From: an uncultured SAR116 cluster alpha proteobacterium
Lineage (GTDB): Bacteria; Pseudomonadota; Alphaproteobacteria; Puniceispirillales; Marisalimonadaceae
DNA: 64,000 nucleotides
NCBI GenBank assembly: GCA_902619485.1
Contig: CACNEF010000001.1
Span: forward strand, 496,001 to 560,000
Direction of reading: 5' to 3'
This document shows positions 57,887-64,000 of the stretch, one piece after another. Positions within the stretch are counted from its first letter, which is position 1, and each line of letters opens with the position of its first letter. Below the pieces are notes generated by a model, which was given only the letters and a program-made list of their open reading frames with translations, had not been told where the DNA came from and searched no databases. Position numbers and translations under genes: made by a program.

Positions 57887-59335
57887 TCATTTATTTGATA
57901 AAATTTCATCAATTTTCCTAATTATTTCAGGGATTTTCAGTAAAGCTAGTTTGTTTTTATGAAACCATTCTTCTAAGACTTTAAATGGGTCGTGTGTATC
58001 AGTAATCCATTTATGTATTAATGGTCTGGACAATTCCCACATATTTATATCTGGATTTATTTGTCTAGTTGTTCCTTCAGCCATTAACATATTTTTTTGT
58101 AATAGTGTAAATTGTGGTTGCACTTCAATGTTAAAATTTTTTGATAAATTCAGTATTTGACCTAGCAATTTAGCTAAAGAAACTTCACCAATAGGTTTAT
58201 TTAAAATAGGTGTAGAAATTGCTCTTATTGCTTGAGAGAGATGATCGTGGCAAATATCTTTACCTAACATATTTGCTTCATCATGTATTTCAACAACTTT
58301 CTTATAATTTTTATTTAAAAGATAAGTAAGTAATAATGCTAGAAATTGCCTGTCATTATTTGATAGTCTGCCCATGATACCAAAATCAATAGGTACCAGT
58401 GCTCCTTCCTTATCAATTAGAATATTTCCGGGATGCATATCCCCATGAAAGAAACCATCACGAAAAACCTGGAGGAAGAAAACTTCTGTGCCTATTTCTG
58501 TTAAATTTTTAATATTATGTTTAGAGGCCTTGAGGGATTCTAAATCATCAATTCTAATCCCATCTATAAATTCCAGAACAAGCATATTTTTAGTTGTAAA
58601 CTCCCAGTAAACTTTGGGAACTCTATAATTATGATGATCTTTGAAATTTTCAGCAAGTTCATCCGCTGCAGAAGCTTCTAATGTTAAATCAAGCTCATTC
58701 AAAGAAACTTCTGATAATACCTCTACATTTTTTGGAAGCTTGAGTCTTTTTATAGTTGGAATACAAAATTCTAAAAACTTGGTAATCCAATAAAAAAAAG
58801 TGAAGTCTCTAAACAATTCTTTATGTATATTTGGCTTTAATATTTTTATCGCTACTTTTTTTCCATTTTTTAGGATTCCTGTGTGGACTTGAGCAACAGA
58901 CGCGCTTGCGATAGGATTATCTTCAAAGAAAGCTAAAGTTTCTTGAAGAAACTTTTGATTTTCATCCTGAATAATTTTTCTCGAAATAGAATTTGAAAAA
59001 GGTTTTAATTTACCTTGTAATATTTTAAGTTCATCACATGTTTTTTTTCCAAGAATATCAGGTCTTGTTGACAAAGCCTGTCCAAATTTTATATATCCAG
59101 GCCCCAAGTTGATTAAAACATTTGAAAGATTTTTTCCAATTTCTTTTTGATTGTTATTTCCAAAAATAAAATTTAAAATTTTTAAAATTAATTCTATTTG
59201 TTTATTAAAATATTTGTTTTCAATTAGAAGAGCTAAAATGCCAGTTCTAATTACTTTAATAAATACTAAAAAACTTTTGATTAAAAAATATGGTATTTTC
59301 CATACTGGGTATTCTAGCTTTTTTTTAATCTTCAT
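57887..59335 (-). CDS. ubiB: UbiB/ABC1-family ubiquinone biosynthesis protein
   Basis: UbiB is an atypical kinase-like ATPase required for ubiquinone synthesis. The family motifs are KFGQALSTRPDILG near residue 80, ASASVAQVHTG (the Ala-rich loop replacing the P-loop), LVLEFIDGI, GDMHPGNILI and PIDFGIMGRL. The protein has 482 residues, with a possible C-terminal amphipathic helix. It is one base from ubiE, and the pair with coaBC is conserved in alphaproteobacteria. Confidence 0.95.
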   Translation of the reverse strand: MKIKKKLEYPVWKIPYFLIKSFLVFIKVIRTGILALLIENKYFNKQIELILKILNFIFGNNNQKEIGKNLSNVLINLGPGYIKFGQALSTRPDILGKKTCDELKILQGKLKPFSNSISRKIIQDENQKFLQETLAFFEDNPIASASVAQVHTGILKNGKKVAIKILKPNIHKELFRDFTFFYWITKFLEFCIPTIKRLKLPKNVEVLSEVSLNELDLTLEASAADELAENFKDHHNYRVPKVYWEFTTKNMLVLEFIDGIRIDDLESLKASKHNIKNLTEIGTEVFFLQVFRDGFFHGDMHPGNILIDKEGALVPIDFGIMGRLSNNDRQFLALLLTYLLNKNYKKVVEIHDEANMLGKDICHDHLSQAIRAISTPILNKPIGEVSLAKLLGQILNLSKNFNIEVQPQFTLLQKNMLMAEGTTRQINPDINMWELSRPLIHKWITDTHDPFKVLEEWFHKNKLALLKIPEIIRKIDEILSNK

Positions 59336-60079
59336 TTAGATTTTCCAGCCACTATGTAAGGCAACTATACCGTTTGATAAGTTTCTGCACTTTACTCTAG
59401 AAAATCCAGCTTGAGAAAACATTTGAGTGAGCTCAGCTTGAGTAGGGAATTTTCTTATAGACTCAACTAAATATCTGTAAGCTTCCTTGTTGCCAGTAAC
59501 TTTATCTCCTATTAATGGCATAATTTTAAAAGACCATAAATCGTAAAATTTCTTTAGGAAATCATTTTCTACATGGCTAAATTCTAAACATATAAATCTT
59601 CCACCAGGCTTTAGAATACGGTAAATTTCTTTTAATGATTTATTTCTATCTGTAATATTTCTTAAACCAAAACTGATGGTCGCTCTTTCAAATGAATTAT
59701 CTGAAGCTGGAATATCCTCTGCACTTGCAATAGTCCACTCTAAATTTCGAATATTTTTGTACTTTTTTCTACTTACTTCTATCATTTTTTTATTTATATC
59801 AAAAATGTGAGCTGAGTTACCTCCTGCATTTATAAATTTATTAGCGATATCACCTGTCCCTCCAGCAATATCGGCCAAATTTTGATTACCTTGAGGAGCT
59901 AACCAATTAATTAAATTATTTTTCCAACTTCTATGAATACCTAAACTTGTTATATCATTCATAAGGTCGTATTTGCCAGCAACTGAATCGAATACATAAT
60001 TAACTAATTTTTGTTTATCATTTTTTTTTACCGACTTGTAACCAAAGTCAACATTATTTTGATTTTCACGTACCATCAT
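59336..60079 (-). CDS. ubiE: Ubiquinone/menaquinone C-methyltransferase UbiE
   Basis: UbiE performs the C-methylation of the quinone ring with SAM. The signatures are VFDSVAGKYDLMNDITSLGIHRSWK, the SAM loop LADIAGGTGDIANKF and ISFGLRNITDRNKSLKEIYRILKPGG. Two neighbouring ATGs (60079, 60076) are better starts than the TTG in the ORF track because AGG lies just upstream. The product is about 247 residues. It is transcribed divergently from mutM. Confidence 0.96.
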   Translation of the reverse strand: MMVRENQNNVDFGYKSVKKNDKQKLVNYVFDSVAGKYDLMNDITSLGIHRSWKNNLINWLAPQGNQNLADIAGGTGDIANKFINAGGNSAHIFDINKKMIEVSRKKYKNIRNLEWTIASAEDIPASDNSFERATISFGLRNITDRNKSLKEIYRILKPGGRFICLEFSHVENDFLKKFYDLWSFKIMPLIGDKVTGNKEAYRYLVESIRKFPTQAELTQMFSQAGFSRVKCRNLSNGIVALHSGWKI

Positions 60080-60166
60080 TAACCTAGACAATTTATTTAA
60101 TTTATATCTTAATTAAAATTAATATACTTTTTAAATTTGTTTAAAGATAGAGGAAAAAGGACAAAA

Positions 60167-61000
60167 ATGCCTGAATTACCAGAAGTTGAGACAGTATGTT
60201 TAGCCTTATCTAAAATTTTAAATAATTCTGAAGTGAGTAATATTGAGATATTTAGAAAAGATTTAAGATGGACTATAAATGATAACTTAGAAACAGATTT
60301 AAAAGAAAAAATTTTAAAAAAACCATATAGAAGAGGTAAGTATATTTTAATTCCAACTTCCAAAGAACATATATTATTATTTCATTTAGGGATGAGTGGA
60401 ACAATAAAGATTTTATCTGGAGAATATAAGGTATTTAAGCACGATCATGTTAAAATTAAGATAGAAACTGAAGATAATAATTTTTTTACAATTGTGTATA
60501 ATGATCCTAGAAGATTTGGGTATGTTGATTTTTTTCATATTAGTAAAATTAAAAATCACTTTTTACTTAAAAAATTAGGTGTAGAACCACTTGGAAAGGA
60601 CTTCACTATACAATATCTACAAAAAAAAATGTATAATAAATCAAAGTGTGTCAAAAACTTTTTAATGGATCAAAGTATCATTGCTGGTATAGGTAACATT
60701 TATGCTAGTGAGATTTTATATGAAGCCAATATTAGTCCTTTACGAACTGTGGATAAGCTTAACAAAGAACATTTAAAATCCATAATAACTGCAACAAAAT
60801 TTATTTTAAAAAAATCAATTAATGCTGGTGGAACATCCATTAGAAACCACTTGCAGCCAGATGGAAATCTTGGATATTTTGTACAAAAACTCAAAGTTTA
60901 TGGAAAGAACAAATCTAAATGTAATAAATGCAATAATGTGATAGTTTTAATAAATATTAATAATCGATCAACGTATTATTGTAGCAACTGTCAAAGGTAG
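60167..61000 (+). CDS. mutM: Formamidopyrimidine-DNA glycosylase
   Basis: MutM (Fpg) removes 8-oxoguanine and formamidopyrimidines. The mature N-terminal PELPEVETV provides catalytic Pro2 and Glu3, fixing the start at 60167, with AGGAAAAAGG upstream. Other motifs are MDQSIIAGIGNIYASEILYEANI and the C-terminal zinc finger with two Cys pairs (CNKC and CSNC). The length of 277 residues is normal. Opposite orientation to ubiE and closeness to rpsT-dnaA follow the alphaproteobacterial pattern. Confidence 0.97.
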   Translation: MPELPEVETVCLALSKILNNSEVSNIEIFRKDLRWTINDNLETDLKEKILKKPYRRGKYILIPTSKEHILLFHLGMSGTIKILSGEYKVFKHDHVKIKIETEDNNFFTIVYNDPRRFGYVDFFHISKIKNHFLLKKLGVEPLGKDFTIQYLQKKMYNKSKCVKNFLMDQSIIAGIGNIYASEILYEANISPLRTVDKLNKEHLKSIITATKFILKKSINAGGTSIRNHLQPDGNLGYFVQKLKVYGKNKSKCNKCNNVIVLININNRSTYYCSNCQR

Positions 61001-61034
61001 TTTTTCAATAAAATAAATATATATCTTTATTAGC

Positions 61035-61061
61035 TTGACAATTAATAAAGAAAAATTTAAT
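61035..61061 (+). promoter_or_regulatory. Candidate sigma-70 promoter of rpsT
   Basis: A perfect -35 TTGACA is followed after 15 bases by TTTAAT. The spacing is shorter than ideal, but the site is the best in the mutM-rpsT gap and would give a short leader of about 25 bases before the S20 start. Confidence 0.5.
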
Positions 61062-61089
61062 CCATATGGAATATTTGAAAGGTTTTATT

Positions 61090-61353
61090 ATGGCTAATCA
61101 CGCATCGGCAAAAAAGAGAATTAGAAGAAATGCTAGAATGGAAATTGTAAATAAGATCAGAAAAAACAGGGTCAGATCTTTTATAAAAAAAGTTGAAATA
61201 GCTATAGATAAATCTGATAAAGTATTAGCTGAAGAAGCTTTCAAAATAGCTCAACCAGAAATGCATAGATCAGTTTCAAAAGGTGTTTTTAAAAAAAATA
61301 CAATGTCTAGAAAATTATCCAGACTTTCTACTAGAATAAAAAATATAGCTTAA
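61090..61353 (+). CDS. rpsT: 30S ribosomal protein S20
   Basis: S20 binds the 5' domain of 16S rRNA early in assembly. The start MANHASAKKRIRRNARMEI is diagnostic and lies at 61090 after a GAAAGG site; the ORF track's upstream ATG is not used. At 87 residues, with the C-terminal GVFKKNTMSRKLSRLS, the protein is complete. It directly precedes the dnaA upstream region, as in many alphaproteobacteria. Confidence 0.98.
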   Translation: MANHASAKKRIRRNARMEIVNKIRKNRVRSFIKKVEIAIDKSDKVLAEEAFKIAQPEMHRSVSKGVFKKNTMSRKLSRLSTRIKNIA

Positions 61354-61832
61354 ACTTATTTTGAAAATGAATTTTAATTAAAAATGCACTTGCCTCTTTT
61401 TTTTAGAATAATCAATCCAACGATTCGCGTAATTTAGAAAAATAATAAGCTTAGGATTTATGAAAATTTTATTCAAAAAATAAATTAAAACAATTTTTGA
61501 AGTTATAATAAATTTTAAATATCATTTAAGAGAATCATAATAAATTCAAAGAAGTAGGATTAATAATTAGAAAATAATCTAAAGTATTTTATTTTCTTCA
61601 TCGAACATTTATTTAACTTTTTTAATTGTTTTAAATATTCCAAAAAAATTTAATCTACTGTTTTATTTATCTTTTTTACAGATAATTAAAAATCAATATA
61701 TTTTTTTATTTTATTATTACCTCAAATCTTGCGATTGGTTTGTATAAATATATATTTGAGTTTGTTAATCATTTTGTGTTTTCAAGAAATAATCTGGTTA
61801 CATTATCTTTTTTAAAATAGGATTTTGAAAAA
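61354..61832. other. 479-base gene-free AT-rich spacer before dnaA (possible origin region)
   Basis: This is by far the longest non-coding stretch in the window. It has no ORF of useful length and no tRNA-like structure. I searched both strands by eye for DnaA boxes (TTATNCACA) and found none closer than about six of nine bases. It probably holds the rpsT 3' end and dnaA promoters. Location between rpsT and dnaA makes it a candidate oriC, but sequence support is weak. Confidence 0.35.
61729..61756 (+). promoter_or_regulatory. Candidate promoter upstream of dnaA
   Basis: TTGCGA and TATATT are 16 bases apart, about 75 bases before the dnaA ATG. The region is so AT-rich that -10-like sequences are common, so this is tentative. 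Confidence 0.35.
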
Positions 61833-63272
61833 ATGTCTAATGTTGAAATTAATTCTAATTTAGAAGATATTAACAACAAAAATACAAATGACATTAATGA
61901 AATATTTATCACTCAGAAAAGTCAGTGGGAAGAGATTAAAACTTTAATATCTAAAAATATAAAAGAAATTTTTTGGAAAGCCTGGATTAATCCTCTTAAG
62001 TTTGAAAAATATGAGAAAGGTATTTTACACCTTTCAACTGACTCCCAAATAATTTCTAACAGAGCAGAAAATCAATATTACGAAACTATTTTTTTTGAAG
62101 CCTCTAAATTTTTTAAGTCTTTAAAAAAAATTCAATTTCATACATCTTATTTTAAGAATAATGAAAATATTTCTAAAAAAAATAAAGTTAAAAAAGTTAA
62201 AATAGATCAACTGATCAATTATAATGATTTATCTTTTATTGAGAGTATGTCAATGAAAACAAACTCTAAGTTTTGTTTCGATAATTTTGTCGTGGGTGAA
62301 GCTAATCAAATGCCATATGCTGCATCTAAAAGAATATGTGAAAAAAATTCTTTAACTTACAATCCGCTATTTATTCATGGTAATGTAGGAATGGGAAAAA
62401 CACATCTATTAAATGCAATTGCAATAGAATTAAAAGCAAATATTCCTAATTTAAAAATTGTAATGATGTCTGCCGAGAGGTTTATGTATCAATTTATAAA
62501 ATCAATTAGATTAAAAGAGACAATTAAATTCAAAGATCAATTTCGATCAATTGATATTTTACTGATTGATGATATCCAATTTATAGGTGGTAAAGAGTCT
62601 ACTCAAGAAGAATTTTTTTATACTTTTAATGAATTAATTAACCAAGGAAAACAAATAATAATTTCATCTAATAAATCTCCAGTTGATTTAGTGTCTTTAG
62701 ATGAAAGACTCAAATCCAGATTATCAGGCGGTCTTGTTGTAGATTTTCTTCCAACTAATTACGAATTGAGATTACAAATATTGAAAAAAAAAATAGAAGT
62801 ATTAAACATTAATATTCCAATTGATGTGCTTCAGTTTGTAGCTAGTAAAATAGTAAATAATATTAGAGAATTAGAAGGTGCATTGAATCGTATTTGGGCT
62901 AACTTTGAGTTAACAGGTAAAAATATTAATATAGAAAATTCTACAAATTTATTATCTGATCTAATTTCTGCACGTGAAAAAACTATTTCTATAGATAATA
63001 TACAGAAAAAAGTTTCATCTTATTATAATCTTGCTTTTTCTGACATGACTTCATCTAAAAGATCTATTAATATTGCTAGACCTAGACAAATAGCGATGTA
63101 CCTTTCTAAGGGACTAACAAGTTATTCTTACCCTGAAATTGGTAAAGCTTTTGGTGGTAAAGATCATACAACAGTCATACATGCTGTAAAAAAAATTGAG
63201 TCAATGCTTGAAATTGATCAAAAATTAAAAAAACATATTTTTGAGTTAAAAGAGAACATTTTTAAACTATAA
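61833..63272 (+). CDS. dnaA: Chromosomal replication initiator DnaA
   Basis: DnaA binds the origin and opens it for replication. Domain I (about 30-105) has WKAWINPLKF; the AAA+ domain has Walker A GNVGMGKTHLL at residues 183-192 and Walker B ILLIDDIQFIGGKESTQEEFF near 248. The C-terminal DNA-binding domain carries the DnaA-box signature FGGKDHTTVIHAVKKIE. At 479 residues with a short domain II linker it is complete. dnaN follows after 115 bases. Confidence 0.98.
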   Translation: MSNVEINSNLEDINNKNTNDINEIFITQKSQWEEIKTLISKNIKEIFWKAWINPLKFEKYEKGILHLSTDSQIISNRAENQYYETIFFEASKFFKSLKKIQFHTSYFKNNENISKKNKVKKVKIDQLINYNDLSFIESMSMKTNSKFCFDNFVVGEANQMPYAASKRICEKNSLTYNPLFIHGNVGMGKTHLLNAIAIELKANIPNLKIVMMSAERFMYQFIKSIRLKETIKFKDQFRSIDILLIDDIQFIGGKESTQEEFFYTFNELINQGKQIIISSNKSPVDLVSLDERLKSRLSGGLVVDFLPTNYELRLQILKKKIEVLNINIPIDVLQFVASKIVNNIRELEGALNRIWANFELTGKNINIENSTNLLSDLISAREKTISIDNIQKKVSSYYNLAFSDMTSSKRSINIARPRQIAMYLSKGLTSYSYPEIGKAFGGKDHTTVIHAVKKIESMLEIDQKLKKHIFELKENIFKL

Positions 63273-63313
63273 ATATTTCTTTATTAATCAAAGAATTTCT
63301 TCGATGTAATTGC

Positions 63314-63343
63314 TTGCTGAAACAACTTTAAACATGTTATAAA
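63314..63343 (+). promoter_or_regulatory. Candidate promoter between dnaA and dnaN
   Basis: TTGCTG and TATAAA are separated by 18 bases, about 45 bases before the dnaN start. It would allow dnaN expression apart from dnaA. Evidence is the motif match alone. Confidence 0.35.
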
Positions 63344-63351
63344 TAATTGAA

Positions 63352-63373
63352 TATTTTATTTTTTTATAAAATA
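63352..63373 (+). repeat. 8-bp inverted repeat before the dnaN ribosome-binding site
   Basis: TATTTTAT and ATAAAATA flank six T residues, a few bases upstream of GAGG. It resembles the A/T dyad placed before the Tim44-like gene. It may be a weak leader hairpin or chance. Confidence 0.3.
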
Positions 63374-63387
63374 ATTGAGGTTCGAGT

Positions 63388-64000
63388 ATGAATTTTACCA
63401 TAGATAGGAATAATCTTTTAAAACCACTAGGTCATGTATATTCTGTGGTAGAAAGAAGAAACACTATTCCTATTTTATCTAATGTACTTATAGAAACTAA
63501 TTCATCAAAAGTCTCATTTACTGCTACTGACATGGATATGGATATTGTAGAAGAAACAAATTGTATAGTATCAAGTCAAGGAAAAGTAACGTTATCTGCA
63601 CATACATTATATGATATTATAAGAAAACTTCCAGATGGTTCAGAAGTCAAAGTTGAGCTCAAAGAATTAAATGTAGAAGTTTCAGCAGGTAAATCCAAAT
63701 TTATTCTTCCAACTTTACCTGTTGATGATTATCCAATTATGACAAATATTGAAAAAGATTATGAATTCAACGTGCAGTCAATAGACCTTGCCAATTTAAT
63801 TGATAATACAAAATTTGCAATTTCGTTAGAGGAAACAAGATATTATTTAAATGGTATTTTTTTGCATGTTCCTAATTCAGATAGTCACAAATTAAGAGCT
63901 GTTGCCACTGACGGACATAGATTAGCTCAAGCAGAGATACCTCTTCCTGAAGGAGCATCTAACATGCCTGGTATAATCTTGCCAAGAAAAGCTGTAGGTG
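63388..64000 (+). CDS. dnaN: DNA polymerase III beta sliding clamp, N-terminal part (cut by window end)
   Basis: This gene is missing from the ORF track because it runs off the window. Reading from the ATG at 63388, with GAGG seven bases upstream, gives MNFTIDRNNLLKPLGHVYSV and then RRNTIPILSNVLIE, the hallmark start of the beta clamp. Later segments such as FTATDMDMDIVEE and SAHTLYDIIRKLPDG also match. About 204 residues (the first domain and part of the second) are present. dnaA-dnaN is the standard order. Confidence 0.97.
   Translation, partial: MNFTIDRNNLLKPLGHVYSVVERRNTIPILSNVLIETNSSKVSFTATDMDMDIVEETNCIVSSQGKVTLSAHTLYDIIRKLPDGSEVKVELKELNVEVSAGKSKFILPTLPVDDYPIMTNIEKDYEFNVQSIDLANLIDNTKFAISLEETRYYLNGIFLHVPNSDSHKLRAVATDGHRLAQAEIPLPEGASNMPGIILPRKAVG

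Noticed and set aside
61384-61437. 17-codon ORF (ATG CAC TTG ...) after rpsT
   Set aside because: Very short, with no ribosome-binding site and no recognisable peptide.
61354-61832. DnaA boxes in the dnaA upstream spacer
   Set aside because: The best hits, such as TTTTTTACA, match only about six of nine positions, expected by chance in such AT-rich DNA.
63371-63390. tRNA T-loop-like GGTTCGA before dnaN
   Set aside because: There is no acceptor stem, anticodon arm or second half; the bases are part of the dnaN ribosome-binding region.

Overview
The window is a gene-dense, strongly AT-rich stretch of a bacterial chromosome. About 64 protein genes fill nearly all of it. I see no tRNA, rRNA, insertion sequence, prophage or CRISPR array. 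The gene orders are those of an alphaproteobacterium: coaE-dnaQ with secB and a Tim44-like gene, hisB-hisH-hisA-hisF-hisE, hemW-rdgB-rph beside grpE-dnaK-dnaJ, mutS-glnD-murJ-trpS, tsaB-rimI-...-miaB-phoH-ybeY-corC-lnt-metK, rimP-nusA-infB-rbfA-truB-rpsO-pnp, and coaBC-ubiB-ubiE facing mutM-rpsT-dnaA-dnaN. Low GC, Lys/Asn/Ile-rich proteins, spacers of a few bases and overlapping genes suggest a streamlined, probably marine, free-living lineage. From memory, mutS and glnD are reported missing from many SAR11 genomes, so their presence here argues mildly against SAR11 proper; I cannot fix the clade from sequence alone.

Layout. 1-2652: 3' end of coaE, dnaQ, secB (minus), a Tim44-like gene and an Smr-domain gene. 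2666-6702: histidine operon hisB-hisH-(GNAT)-hisA-hisF-hisE-HIT, joined by overlaps or gaps of a few bases except about 15 bases between hisH and the GNAT gene. 6706-9187 (minus): gshB, a BON lipoprotein, rsmI. 9229-10686: LppC-type lipoprotein. 10676-13199 (minus): hemW, rdgB, rph. 13335-18003: grpE, dnaK, dnaJ, dapB, with a good RpoH-type promoter before dnaK. 18010-21862: a small lipoprotein, a PfkB sugar/nucleoside kinase and the malic enzyme MaeB. 22003-31784: mutS, glnD, murJ, trpS, nfuA-like, Bax-like glucosaminidase; 31792-32817 is a secreted polysaccharide deacetylase on the minus strand.

32920-52434 is one long co-oriented block: tsaB-rimI, the ornithine-lipid pair olsB-olsA, miaB-phoH-ybeY-corC-lnt-metK-trmB, then the translation/RNA block rimP-nusA-infB-rbfA-truB-rpsO-pnp and an enoyl-CoA hydratase. 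52443-60079 (minus): fabI-fabB-fabA, an SH3 protein, a MoeB/ThiF E1-like enzyme, coaBC, ubiB and ubiE. 60167-64000 (plus): mutM, rpsT, a 479-base gene-free AT-rich spacer, dnaA and the 5' part of dnaN.

Most of the content is core housekeeping. The most unusual items are a CoaBC reading frame that carries an N-terminal helix-turn-helix domain, an acetyltransferase gene inside the his operon, a consensus promoter whose predicted transcript would begin at a terminator-like hairpin just before rimP, and seven convergent gene junctions with no room for ordinary terminators. I did not find a clearly new multi-gene system.
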